Shown piece by piece: positions 52,764 through 61,633 of a stretch of DNA of 64,000 bases. This stretch comes from Mesobacterium pallidum (GTDB lineage Bacteria > Pseudomonadota > Alphaproteobacteria > Rhodobacterales > Rhodobacteraceae): positions 186,001 through 250,000 of the forward strand of contig NZ_JAIMID010000002.1 in the NCBI RefSeq assembly GCF_019966535.1. The letters run 5' to 3'. Below the pieces are notes generated by a model. It was given only the letters and a program-made list of their open reading frames with translations. It was not told where the DNA came from and searched no databases. The number at the start of each line of letters is the position of its first letter. Position 1 is the stretch's first letter. The position numbers and the translations under genes are program-made.

Positions 52764-52982
52764 CGTGATCCTCCTTGATCTGAAGCCGGTCTAGCCGGGC
52801 GCCGGGAACCCGGCCAAGCGGGAATCACGTCGTATCTCGCCACTTCGGCAGGACATGCTTCAGAACCGTCCTCAGCCGCAGGATCTGCCGCGAGGCCGGT
52901 CTGCGGCCCGCGTCTTCGGCACCACCTGTTCCGGCGCGACACCTAGACTCGGATCAACACGAAAGCATCCGAGGCGAGACCG

Positions 52983-55664
52983 ATGACACAGCCCCCCAAC
53001 CACCGAGAGCTGGACGAAGATCCGATTGAAACCCGTGAATGGCTGGACGCCCTGGCATCGGTCACCGAGCGGGACGGACACGCGCGCGCCGCCTATCTGC
53101 TTCGGCGTATCGAAGAGGCCGCGCGGCGCGAGGGCGTCTTCCAAAGCGGTCAGCCCTATTCATCCTATCGCAACACGATTCCCGTTCCCCAGCAGGGCCC
53201 CTACCCCGGTGACCTCGAGATCGAAGAGCGCCTCACGTCGATCATGCGCTGGAATGCGCTCGCCATCGTCGTGCGGGCCAACAATGCCTATGGCGGTCTT
53301 GGCGGGCACATTGCCTCTTATGCCTCGGCCGCGGAAATATTCGAAACGGGCTTCAACCACTTCTTCCGGGCCCGAACCGAAGACTTCGGCGGTGACCTTG
53401 TCTACTACCAGCCGCACTCCGCGCCGGGTGTATATGCCCGGGCCTTCCTCGAAGGCCGCCTTGACGAAGAGCAGCTTGCGCATTACCGGCGCGAAGTCGG
53501 GGGCAAGGGCCTGTGCTCCTACCCCCATCCATGGCTGATGCCGGATTTCTGGCAATTCCCGACCGGGTCCATGGGGATCGGGCCGCTGAATGCGATCTAC
53601 CAGGCCCGATACATGCGCTACCTGGGGCATCGCGGCCTGGCCGACACGACCGACCGCCACGTCTGGGGCGTCTTCGGTGACGGCGAAATGGACGAACCGG
53701 AATCGATTGCCGGGCTGACACTCGCCGCCCGCGAAGGGCTCGACAATCTTACCTTCATCGTGAACTGCAACCTGCAGCGTCTTGACGGCCCCGTGCGCGG
53801 AAACGGGCAGATTATCCAGGAACTGGAGAGCCTGTTCATCGGTGCGGGCTGGAACGTCATCAAGGTGCTTTGGGGGTCCGAATGGGACGGGCTGTTTGCC
53901 CGCGACACCGACGACGTGCTTCTGCGCCGGTTCTCGGAAACGGTCGACGGCCAGTACCAGGATCTTGGTTCGAAGGACGGCGACTACAATCGCACCCGGT
54001 TCTTCGACGCCGACCCCGCAACCAAGGCGCTTGTCGCGCATATGACCGACGAGGAAATCAATCGTCTCAAGCGCGGCGGACATGACTTCCGGAAACTCCA
54101 TGCAGCGTTTGCCGCCGCCAAGGCGCACAAGGGGCGGCCCACCGTCATTCTGGCCAAGACCAAGAAGGGGTTCGGCATGGGCAATGCCGGGGAAAGCCGC
54201 AACACCGCCCACCAGGCCAAGAAGCTCGATGTCGGCGCCCTGGCCGAGTACCGGGATCGGTTCCAGCTGCCGTTGACTGACGAACAGCTCGAACGACTGG
54301 AGTTTCTCAAACCCGATCCGGACAGCCCCGAAATGACCTACCTGCGCGCGCGGCGCGCGGCGCTTGGCGGGCCGATCCCGTCACGCGCGCCGCACACGGT
54401 CAAGGACGCGCCGCCAAGCGTGCCCAAGCGCGACACCTATGCCAAGTTCGCGCTCGCGCCCGATGGCCGGGAAATGTCCACGACCATGGCCGCGATCCGG
54501 ATGATGAGCGCCCTGCTCAAGACCAAGTCCTTCGGCCCCCGCATCGTCCCGATCGTTGCCGACGAGGCCCGGACATTCGGCATGGACAACCTGTTCCGCC
54601 AAATCGGGATCTACGCCCCGACCGGGCAACTGTACGAACCCGAAGATGCCGCGTCGATGCTGTTTTACAAGGAGGCGCAGAACGGGCAGCTGCTGGAAGA
54701 AGGCATCACCGAAGCCGGCGCGATTTCGTCCTGGGCGGCGGCGGCCACGTCGCATTCGATCCACGACGTGGCGACCCTGCCCTTCTATATCTACTATTCG
54801 ATGTTCGGGTTCCAGCGGGTCGGCGATCTTATCTGGGCTGCGGCGGATCAGCGGTCCCGGGGGTTCCTGCTGGGCGCGACGGCAGGCAAGACCACGCTGT
54901 CGGGCGAAGGGTTGCAGCACCAGGATGGGACCAGCCTGCTTGTCGCCGCGACCGTGCCGAATTGCCGGTCCTACGACCCTGCCTACGCCTACGAACTGGC
55001 TGTCATCCTCGATCACGGCATGCAACGCATGTTCGCCGAACAGCAGGACGAGTTCTTCTACATCACCGTGATGAATGAATCCTACGCCCAGCCGGACATG
55101 CCCGACGGGATCGAAGAGGACCTTCTGCGCGGCCTCTATCGCATCGCGCAGGCGGGCGACGACACTGCCGAAACCCGTGTCCGTCTGCTGGGCTCGGGCA
55201 CCATCCTGAACGAAGTTCTGGCCGCCGCAGACCTGCTTGCGTCGGACTTCGGCATCGCCTCGGACGTCTTCAGCGCAACAAGCTACAGCGAACTTGCGCG
55301 CGAGGCCGCGGAAACCGAGCGCCAGAACCGCTATGCCCCCGGCCAGACTGTCCGGACCGCGCACGTGGCACGGATGCTCCCCGGCCCGATGCCGGTCATC
55401 GCCGCGACCGATTACGTCCGCGCCCTGCCGGCCATGATCGCGCCCTATGTCCAGGGCCGGTTCGTCACCCTCGGGACGGATGGGTTCGGTCGCTCGGACC
55501 AGCGCGCGGCCTTGCGCGACTTCTTCGAAGTGGACCGGCGCCATATCGCCCTGGCGGCCATCGAAGCGCTGGTGCGTCAGGGCGCGGTGTCCGCCGACCT
55601 TCTGGACCAAGCGCTGCAGGCCTTCGGCATCGAACGGGCCGCGCCGGCCCCGTGGACCGTGTGA
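52983..55664 (+). CDS. aceE: Pyruvate dehydrogenase E1 component, homodimeric type
   Basis: An 893-residue thiamine-diphosphate enzyme of the single-chain AceE type. The N-terminal HRE-like linker region is followed by SYPHPWLMPDFWQFPTGSMG and the ThDP motif GDGEMDEPESIAG ending in NCNLQRLDGPVRGN. AKTKKGFGMGNAGESRNTAHQ and GLQHQDGTSLLVAATVPNCR belong to the middle and C-terminal domains. It decarboxylates pyruvate and passes the acetyl group to E2. Alphaproteobacteria commonly use the alpha2beta2 PdhAB E1, so a homodimeric E1 with its own E2 and E3 in a catabolic island is notable. It could also prefer a related 2-oxoacid. Confidence 0.93.
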   Translation: MTQPPNHRELDEDPIETREWLDALASVTERDGHARAAYLLRRIEEAARREGVFQSGQPYSSYRNTIPVPQQGPYPGDLEIEERLTSIMRWNALAIVVRANNAYGGLGGHIASYASAAEIFETGFNHFFRARTEDFGGDLVYYQPHSAPGVYARAFLEGRLDEEQLAHYRREVGGKGLCSYPHPWLMPDFWQFPTGSMGIGPLNAIYQARYMRYLGHRGLADTTDRHVWGVFGDGEMDEPESIAGLTLAAREGLDNLTFIVNCNLQRLDGPVRGNGQIIQELESLFIGAGWNVIKVLWGSEWDGLFARDTDDVLLRRFSETVDGQYQDLGSKDGDYNRTRFFDADPATKALVAHMTDEEINRLKRGGHDFRKLHAAFAAAKAHKGRPTVILAKTKKGFGMGNAGESRNTAHQAKKLDVGALAEYRDRFQLPLTDEQLERLEFLKPDPDSPEMTYLRARRAALGGPIPSRAPHTVKDAPPSVPKRDTYAKFALAPDGREMSTTMAAIRMMSALLKTKSFGPRIVPIVADEARTFGMDNLFRQIGIYAPTGQLYEPEDAASMLFYKEAQNGQLLEEGITEAGAISSWAAAATSHSIHDVATLPFYIYYSMFGFQRVGDLIWAAADQRSRGFLLGATAGKTTLSGEGLQHQDGTSLLVAATVPNCRSYDPAYAYELAVILDHGMQRMFAEQQDEFFYITVMNESYAQPDMPDGIEEDLLRGLYRIAQAGDDTAETRVRLLGSGTILNEVLAAADLLASDFGIASDVFSATSYSELAREAAETERQNRYAPGQTVRTAHVARMLPGPMPVIAATDYVRALPAMIAPYVQGRFVTLGTDGFGRSDQRAALRDFFEVDRRHIALAAIEALVRQGAVSADLLDQALQAFGIERAAPAPWTV

Positions 55665-55675
55665 AAGGGAAAGAC

Positions 55676-56965
55676 ATGACCGGGATCATCGACATCGCGG
55701 TTCCGGACATTGGTGATTTCGCGGACGTGCCCGTTCTCGAAGTCCCGGTCTCCGTGGGCGACACGATTGAAAAGGACGACACGATCCTCGTGCTCGAATC
55801 CGACAAGGCGACGCTGGACGTGCCGAGTGACGTCAGCGGGCGCGTGGCCGAGGTGCTCGTGAGCGAAGGCGACCGGGTTTCCCCCGGCACGCTTGTCCTG
55901 CGGATCGCCCCGTCGGGCACTGCCGCCGCAGAAAAGCCCCCGGCAACCCCGACCCCGTCCCCGCCCCCGCCCCCGACCCCGACCCCGGCCGTCCCGGCGC
56001 CCGAAGTGGCACGGGACATTGCCGTCGCCCGGCCCCCCGACCCCAAGCCGCACCAGCGCAAAGCGTCGACCGGCAGCCACGCGTCCCCGTCCGTGCGCAA
56101 GCTCGCCCGCGACCTTGGCGTCGACGTCAGCTGCGTGTCGGGTACCGGCCGCAAAGGGCGTATCACGCCAGACGATCTGCACGGACATGTGCGGACGGCG
56201 CTGTCCCGGCAGGAACAGGGTTCCGACAAGGGCGCCCTGTCCGGCTTGCCCGACTGGCCCAAGGTCGACCATGCGAAATACGGCGAGATCGAGCGCATCG
56301 AACTGTCACGGATCGCACGGATTTCCGGACCTGCGCTCGCACGGAACGCGATGGTCATTCCGCATGTCACCAATTTCGAGGTGGCCGATGTGACCGACCT
56401 GGACGCGTTCCGGGCATCGCTGAATGCCGAAGGCGCCGAGACGAAACTGAGCCTGCTGCCCTTTGTCGTGAAGGCGGTCGCGCACACGCTCGGCGCCCAC
56501 CCGCGATTCAACGCGTCGGTCGACGGCGCCCATCTCGTCCTCAAGAAATACATCAACATCGGTGTGGCGACCGACACCACCGAGGGACTTGTCGTTCCGG
56601 TCGTGACGGCAGCGGACACAAAAAGCGTGGGCGCCATCGCCCGTGAGATGGCGGCGCTTGCCGCAGAGGCCCGTGCCGGGAAACTGCGCCCCGAAAAGAT
56701 GCTGGGTGCGACCTTCACGATCTCGTCGCTTGGCGGCATCGGCGGGACGAACTTCACGCCGATCATAAACGCACCCGAAGTCGCCATCCTCGGGATGACC
56801 CGCGCCGCGATCCAACCGGTCTGGGACGGGCAAGGCTTTGCGCCACGCCTGATCCAGCCGCTGTCCCTGTCCTGGGATCACAGGGCGGTCGACGGCGTCG
56901 CCGCGGCGAAATTCCTCGTTCACCTCAAGACCCTGCTGTCGGATTTCCGACGCATCAGCCTTTGA
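55676..56965 (+). CDS. aceF: Dihydrolipoamide acetyltransferase E2 component
   Basis: A 429-residue E2. One lipoyl domain with Lys44 in LESDKATLDVP, a Pro-rich linker (about 86-110), a peripheral-subunit-binding domain (~133-170, SPSVRKLARDLGVDVSCVSG), and a catalytic core ending in LSWDHRAVDGVAA (His402, Asp406). Only one lipoyl domain is present, compared with three in E. coli AceF. The ATG at 55676 follows AAAGGGAAAG and lies 11 nt after aceE. An upstream GTG at 55652 is not preferred. It transfers acetyl groups to CoA. Confidence 0.93.
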   Translation: MTGIIDIAVPDIGDFADVPVLEVPVSVGDTIEKDDTILVLESDKATLDVPSDVSGRVAEVLVSEGDRVSPGTLVLRIAPSGTAAAEKPPATPTPSPPPPPTPTPAVPAPEVARDIAVARPPDPKPHQRKASTGSHASPSVRKLARDLGVDVSCVSGTGRKGRITPDDLHGHVRTALSRQEQGSDKGALSGLPDWPKVDHAKYGEIERIELSRIARISGPALARNAMVIPHVTNFEVADVTDLDAFRASLNAEGAETKLSLLPFVVKAVAHTLGAHPRFNASVDGAHLVLKKYINIGVATDTTEGLVVPVVTAADTKSVGAIAREMAALAAEARAGKLRPEKMLGATFTISSLGGIGGTNFTPIINAPEVAILGMTRAAIQPVWDGQGFAPRLIQPLSLSWDHRAVDGVAAAKFLVHLKTLLSDFRRISL

Positions 56966-56975
56966 GGGGATGGCC

Positions 56976-58385
56976 ATGACCGCAACGACCACCCCTTCGG
57001 CGAAACACACCGCGCTGCTTGTGATCGGCGCAGGCCCCGGTGGCTACGCCGCCGCGTTCCGCGCAGCGGACCTTGGCAAATCCGTGACCCTCGTCGACCG
57101 CCGGGCGACCCTTGGCGGCGTCTGCCTGAATGTCGGATGCATCCCGTCCAAGGCCCTGCTTCACGCCGCGCAATCCGTCGCGGACGCATCCGACGCGTCC
57201 GCCTTCGGAGTGTCCTTTGGCAAGCCAAGCGTCGACCTCGACGCGTTGCGCGACTGGAAAGACGGCGTCATCACCCGGCTGACCCAAGGCCTTGCGGGCC
57301 TCGCGCGGCGCCGAAAAGTCGATGTCCTGCAGGGCGAGGCCGCATTCATGTCAGACCGCGAGGTCACGGTCTCGGGTCCGGACGGCGTGCACCGCGTGAC
57401 ATTTGACGACGCAATCATCGCGACCGGATCGGTCCCGGTCACGTTGCCCTTTCTTCCGAAGGATCCACGGATCATCGACAGCACCGGCGCGCTCGCGATC
57501 GCCAGGGTTCCTGACCACCTGGTCATCCTGGGCGGCGGGGTCATCGGGCTGGAAATGGCGCAGGTCTACCAGGCCCTGGGCAGTCGGATCACGATCGTCG
57601 AGATGGCAACCCAGATCATCCCGAGCGCGGACGCGGCACTTGTCAAACCGCTGGCGGACCGCATCGGCCGGCGCTACGACATGCGCCTGGGAACCACGCT
57701 CAAGGCGGCCCAGGCCCACAAGGACGACCTGCAGCTGTTCCTGTCCGGCCCCGAGGGAGAGACGGACATCCGCTGCGATGCCCTTCTTGTCGCGGTGGGC
57801 CGAAGGCCCGATTTGTCGGCGCTTGCGATCGCGCAGGCGGGCCTGTCCCCGGACCGCCAGGGCTTTCTGCCAGTGAACAGCCGGATGCAAACACAGGTCC
57901 CGCACATCTACGCGATTGGCGACATCGCGGATGGGCCCATGCTGGCGCACAAGGCGGCCCATCAGGGCAAGACCGCCGCCGAGGCCATATGCGGCCTGCG
58001 CAGCCATTTCGACCCGGTCACGATCCCGTCGGTCGCCTACACCGCCCCGGAAGTGGCCTGGGCCGGGTTGACAGAGACCGAAGCCAAGGCGCAGGGCATC
58101 GAGATCGACATCTCGTCCTTTCCGTGGGCCGCGTCGGGTCGTGCGATGTCCATGGGCGACGCGACCGGCGTGACGCGCCTGATCACTGACCGCGCGTCCG
58201 GCCGGGTTCTTGGCGTCGGGATCACCGGCGCACATGCGGGCGAGTTGATCGCCGAGGGCGTCCTCGCGATCGAAATGGGGGCCGATGCCGCCGATCTCGC
58301 GCTGTCCGTGCACCCACATCCGACACTCTCGGAAACGCTCGGCTTCGCGGCCGAGGCCCGCGAGGGGACGCTGACAGACCTCTGA
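56976..58385 (+). CDS. lpdA: Dihydrolipoamide dehydrogenase E3 component
   Basis: A 469-residue flavoprotein disulfide reductase. FAD motif VIGAGPGGYAAAFRA, redox-active Cys50/Cys55 in GGVCLNVGCIPSK, NAD motif ILGGGVIGLEMAQVY, and the C-terminal HxxxxE base in VHPHPTLSETL. The ATG at 56976 is chosen because GAGGGG is 6 nt upstream, whereas it abuts the ATG at 56970. There is no lipoyl domain. It regenerates oxidised lipoamide for the E1-E2 pair encoded just upstream, 10 nt away, completing a self-contained dehydrogenase complex. A strong terminator follows. Confidence 0.94.
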   Translation: MTATTTPSAKHTALLVIGAGPGGYAAAFRAADLGKSVTLVDRRATLGGVCLNVGCIPSKALLHAAQSVADASDASAFGVSFGKPSVDLDALRDWKDGVITRLTQGLAGLARRRKVDVLQGEAAFMSDREVTVSGPDGVHRVTFDDAIIATGSVPVTLPFLPKDPRIIDSTGALAIARVPDHLVILGGGVIGLEMAQVYQALGSRITIVEMATQIIPSADAALVKPLADRIGRRYDMRLGTTLKAAQAHKDDLQLFLSGPEGETDIRCDALLVAVGRRPDLSALAIAQAGLSPDRQGFLPVNSRMQTQVPHIYAIGDIADGPMLAHKAAHQGKTAAEAICGLRSHFDPVTIPSVAYTAPEVAWAGLTETEAKAQGIEIDISSFPWAASGRAMSMGDATGVTRLITDRASGRVLGVGITGAHAGELIAEGVLAIEMGADAADLALSVHPHPTLSETLGFAAEAREGTLTDL

Positions 58386-58414
58386 CCCGTCCGGACAGAT
58401 CTGGACAGATCGAC

Positions 58415-58450
58415 AAGACCGCCGGTGCCCTGCGCCAGGCGGTCTTTTTT
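58415..58450 (+). terminator. Intrinsic terminator after the pyruvate dehydrogenase operon
   Basis: AAGACCGCC pairs with GGCGGTCTT (9 bp), with a further inner GGTGC/GCGCC-type stem, and six T follow. It lies 30 nt past the E3 stop. Confidence 0.9.
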
Positions 58451-58584
58451 GCCCTGATCCCAGTGATGCCGGGTCAGCATCACACCCCCCAAGTTGCCAT
58501 CTGAAACCCGTTGCGCGGCACGGCCATAGTGTCCGTGACCGGCGGCACGTTGCGCCGCGGCCCAAACGTCCAAGGAGGAGAAAC

Positions 58585-59178
58585 ATGAAAGACGTCCCTG
58601 AAATCGGGGTAAAGCCCGTCCTGCATCACGTCACGTTCAAGACGACGCGTCTGGATGAAATGCTGGCATGGTACGAAGCCGTGATCGGCTGCACACCGAA
58701 CTTCAAGTTCGAAGGCGGGTCCTGGACCACGAACGACGCCGCCAACCACCGCCTCGCGTTCCTGCAGACCCCCAAGATCAGCGATGACCCCGGCAAGCTA
58801 GAACACGCGGGCCTGCACCACACCGCGTTCGAATTCCCGTCCTTCGAAGACCTGATGGCGAATTATTCGCGTCTCGCGGATGGGGGCATCGTTCCGCATA
58901 TCTGCCTCGATCACGGGCTGACCATGTCATTCTATTACGTCGATCCCGACGGGAACAGCGTGGAGCTTCAAAGCGACAATTTCGGGGACTGGGCCAAGTC
59001 CACCGAGTTCATGCGGACCTCCGAAGAGTTCGCCCGCGAACCCATCGGCGTGGAAGTAGACCCGCCCAAGATGGCCCTGGCCCTGGCCGAAGGCGTCCCC
59101 GTCAAGGAGATCCTCGTGCGGTCCCGCAAGGGCGAATACCTGCCCGACGTTCCCGGCGACATCCGCCTTCCCGGCTGA
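58585..59178 (+). CDS. VOC superfamily protein (glyoxalase/extradiol dioxygenase-like)
   Basis: A 197-residue protein with one vicinal-oxygen-chelate domain over residues ~10-135. Candidate metal ligands are His15 (VLHHVTFKT), a His in the GLHHTAFEF strand, and Glu in SVELQSDNF. Other landmarks are MSFYYVDPDGN and EMLAWYEAVIG. The C-terminal 60 residues have no recognised domain. Similar single-domain proteins include ring-cleavage dioxygenase-like and isomerase-like enzymes. Strong ribosome site AAGGAGGAG. It lies between the PDH operon terminator and a FAD hydroxylase gene. Confidence 0.82.
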   Translation: MKDVPEIGVKPVLHHVTFKTTRLDEMLAWYEAVIGCTPNFKFEGGSWTTNDAANHRLAFLQTPKISDDPGKLEHAGLHHTAFEFPSFEDLMANYSRLADGGIVPHICLDHGLTMSFYYVDPDGNSVELQSDNFGDWAKSTEFMRTSEEFAREPIGVEVDPPKMALALAEGVPVKEILVRSRKGEYLPDVPGDIRLPG

Positions 59179-59187
59179 CCCGGTGCC

Positions 59188-59211
59188 GAGGCCCCGGCAC
59201 ATCGGGGCCTC
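59188..59211 (+). terminator. Hairpin after the VOC gene (weak terminator)
   Basis: GAGGCCCC and GGGGCCTC form a perfect 8-bp stem 9 nt after the VOC stop. No U-tract follows, so termination is uncertain. It may separate or modulate expression of the FAD hydroxylase gene that starts 34 nt further on. Confidence 0.4.
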
Positions 59212-59244
59212 CATGACTCCTCAAGCATACGAAAGTGTCCCCAA

Positions 59245-60918
59245 ATGCTGCGTCCCGAAATGACCCCTGAAGTCGTCATCGTCGGAGCCGGTCCAGCCGG
59301 ACTTTCCCTTGCCATCGAACTGGGAATGCGCGGCGTCCGGTGTCTGATCGTCGAACGCGACGACCGGCGCGGATGGGCGCCGCGCGCAAAGACGACGCAC
59401 AGCCGGACCCGCGAACACATGCGCCGCTGGGGCATTGCAGACAAACTTGCCGAGGCCTCGCCTTTCGGGGTCGACTATCCCTGTCACATCCTGTTCGTGA
59501 CCCGCATGGGCGGCTATCTGCTCAAGAAATTCGAACACGCGCTGGATTGTCGGCCGGACCGCAACGAAGACTATTCGGAACACGGTCAATGGATACCACA
59601 ATACAAGCTCGAAGAGGTGCTGCTGACCCATGCCCGCAGCCTCGACACGGTCTCCATTCGCAACGGATGCGAGTTTCTCGGGCTCGATCAGGATAGCGAT
59701 GCGGTCCAGATCCACCTCAAGGACACGACCACCGGCGCGGTCGAGACCATGTCGGCATCCTACCTGGTGGGCGCCGATGGCGCACGCAGTTCGGTGCGCG
59801 ATGCCATCGGGGCAAGAATGGTCGGAACCTACGGTTTGTCGCGCAATTACAACGTGATCTTCCGGTCGCGCGGGCTTGCACAGGCGCATCCCCACGGGCC
59901 CGGCATCATGTATTGGCAGATCAACGCAGAGGTGCCCAGTCTCATCGGACCCATGGATCAGGACGACCTTTGGTTCTTCATGCCGACCAACGTCGGCACG
60001 GACGTCACGCTGTCTGCGGCCGATGCCGAACAGCTCATTCGCCTGTCCACGGGTTTGGATGTTGATTACGAAGTGCTGAGTTCCGACGAATGGGTCGCAA
60101 GCCGGTTTCTCGCGGACCGATACCGGAATGGACGGGCTTTCCTGATCGGAGACGCCTGCCATCTTCATCCGCCGTTCGGAGGTTTCGGCATGAACCTCGG
60201 GGTGAGCGACGCGGTCGACCTCGGGTGGAAACTCGCCGCCACGCTGGGGGGCTGGGCCGGCCCGGCGCTGCTGGACAGCTACGCGACAGAGCGCCGGCAA
60301 GCCCACGAGATCGTCCTGGACGCGGCCGAATCGAACCATGGCACTCTTGCCAACGATCTGATCCGTCCCAACATCGAAGCAGCGTCTTCCGAAGGCGCCC
60401 GGACCCGGGCCGACCTGTGCGGCTTGATCGAACGCGCCAAACGGGCCGAATTCTACGCCCGAGGCGTCGTGCTGGGCTATTGCTACAGGGGATCGGATAT
60501 CGTCATCGACGACGGATCCCAGGAAGAATGGGTGCCGACCGTGGACTACGCCCCGCGCGCCATACCCGGCTGCATCGCGCCGCACCACTGGTTGTCTGAC
60601 GGCAGCTCACTGTATGATCATTTCGGCGACGGCTTTACGCTTCTGGTGACCAGAGGCGGTCACGAAAGCGGCCGCAGGGCCGCAGCGCAAGATGCCTTGC
60701 GACTGGGCATACCACTCAAGATCCTGGACATGCAGACCGAGGCGCTTTCTGCACGATACGGAACTGACATGACCCTCATCCGGCCGGATCAGCATATCGC
60801 TTGGCGCGGAAACACCTGGCCGGGCTCGGGGATCCTGGCCCAATCCGTTGGATCTGGTACCTCGGATGCGCGCGTGCAGGCATCCGGAACTGCGGAACCG
60901 CAGTTCGCCCCCGAATGA
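59245..60918 (+). CDS. FAD-dependent aromatic hydroxylase (second, class A)
   Basis: A 557-residue flavoprotein monooxygenase. FAD motif GAGPAG (14-19), DG motif VGADGARSSVRDAIG, GD motif FLIGDACHLHPPFGGFGMNLG, and a C-terminal thioredoxin-like region containing SLYDHFGDGFTLLVT and MTLIRPDQHIAWRGN. It is distinct from, but in the same family as, the 39473 enzyme (its C-terminal block matches FTLVRPDQIVAWRGD there). It probably hydroxylates a phenolic intermediate. The ATG at 59245 has only a weak ribosome site. It is the last gene of the proposed island before the tRNA. Confidence 0.88.
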   Translation: MLRPEMTPEVVIVGAGPAGLSLAIELGMRGVRCLIVERDDRRGWAPRAKTTHSRTREHMRRWGIADKLAEASPFGVDYPCHILFVTRMGGYLLKKFEHALDCRPDRNEDYSEHGQWIPQYKLEEVLLTHARSLDTVSIRNGCEFLGLDQDSDAVQIHLKDTTTGAVETMSASYLVGADGARSSVRDAIGARMVGTYGLSRNYNVIFRSRGLAQAHPHGPGIMYWQINAEVPSLIGPMDQDDLWFFMPTNVGTDVTLSAADAEQLIRLSTGLDVDYEVLSSDEWVASRFLADRYRNGRAFLIGDACHLHPPFGGFGMNLGVSDAVDLGWKLAATLGGWAGPALLDSYATERRQAHEIVLDAAESNHGTLANDLIRPNIEAASSEGARTRADLCGLIERAKRAEFYARGVVLGYCYRGSDIVIDDGSQEEWVPTVDYAPRAIPGCIAPHHWLSDGSSLYDHFGDGFTLLVTRGGHESGRRAAAQDALRLGIPLKILDMQTEALSARYGTDMTLIRPDQHIAWRGNTWPGSGILAQSVGSGTSDARVQASGTAEPQFAPE

Positions 60919-61309
60919 ATGGCCAGGCCTTCGTCTGATTGCGTCGGCCCAGGCTCGGCAGATGATCCGGGCCGGCGATCAATCCGACCAAGCAAAGCCG
61001 TCTCGGGCCCACGCTCCTGGGAGCCCACGCTCGTAGGTCTGCCCTGTTCAGGTTCGATGCGATGTGGGACGCCTCACGCGTACCGGGACATCATCGGTCC
61101 TTCAGCACGTCGGTCATGTTGACGATCGGGTCGCGAGTGCCTGAGCGTCTTCACGCGTTGGACAAACAGCTTGCAACCATGGCGCTGCGCCACCTTGGTC
61201 CGTGAGATGAAATGCATCCAACCACCGGGGCTTTGATCGCCGCATTTCACCCTTCGCAGCAGCGACAGGCACGCTCACACGACATCTTCCACTGAGTGTT
61301 TTGATTTTA
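60919..61309. other. 391-bp region without genes between FAD hydroxylase and tRNA-His
   Basis: I see no gene here. A small reading frame on the minus strand starts within the tRNA and has no family features, and it does not look like an integrase fragment. A 10-base direct repeat, GCCCACGCTC, occurs at 61007 and 61023. This is where an integrase gene would be expected at the tRNA end of an island, and none is present. Confidence 0.5.
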
Positions 61310-61386
61310 TGGTACCGCCTCCCTGGCTTGAACAGGGGACCTCTGGATCCACAATCCAGCGCTCTAACCAACTGAGCTAAGGCGGC
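61310..61386 (-). tRNA. tRNA-His (anticodon GTG)
   Basis: The minus-strand 77 nt fold into a complete cloverleaf: acceptor GCCGCCT/AGGCGGT, D-arm GCTCAGTTGGTTAGAGC, anticodon stem CTGGA/TCCAG with loop TTGTGGA (anticodon GTG), T-arm CCCTG-TTCAAGC-CAGGG, discriminator A73 and an encoded CCA. The base before G1 is T, so there is no templated G-1, and the first pair is G1:U72. This is the alphaproteobacterial tRNA-His form recognised by a matching HisRS. Its 3' end faces the proposed island. Confidence 0.95.
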
Positions 61387-61633
61387 ACTCTGACTTGGCG
61401 GTGCGTGGCGAAATTCGCAGGTTCAGACCCGCAGGATCGCTGCCCCGTCAAGCGTGGGAGGCCACTAGCACAGCCCCGGAAGGGTTTGCAAGAGCGTTTG
61501 TGACAAAGCGGTGCGGGCAGCCGCCACGGCGCGCAGCAGCCGGCAATTTCCGCCCGCCGGAACATGGTTCCGCGCATGGTTGACAGGCGCCGCCCGGCGC
61601 GTCCTAGTGGCGCCAAGGACGGAGGAGTGGACG

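Larger units (their letters stand above)
26575..61309. mobile_element. Putative genomic island (catabolic) at tRNA-His
   Basis: About 34.7 kb between the 3' end of tRNA-His and the distant 51-nt tRNA-His copy in direct orientation. All genes inside belong to catabolism, uptake and its regulation. The flanks (nitrate assimilation and SDR on the left, quinone oxidoreductase and RNase E on the right) look like core genes. Spot counts on a few lines suggest slightly lower GC inside, but this was not measured systematically. No integrase, transposase or plasmid gene is visible, so the island would be fixed or decayed, or its integrase was lost. The ~20% divergence of the copy suggests an old event or a different tRNA allele brought in by the element. 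Confidence 0.55.

Noticed and set aside
61007..61032. Direct repeat GCCCACGCTC x2 near the island's right end as an attachment site
   Set aside because: Only 10 bases, both copies within 26 bp, and not found at the left border. The tRNA copy explains the borders better.
61114..61371. Small minus-strand frame starting in tRNA-His, considered as an integrase remnant
   Set aside because: Its first ~20 residues are only the translation of the tRNA (ALDCGSRGPLFKPGRRY), and the rest has no tyrosine recombinase motif (no R-H-R-Y signature).
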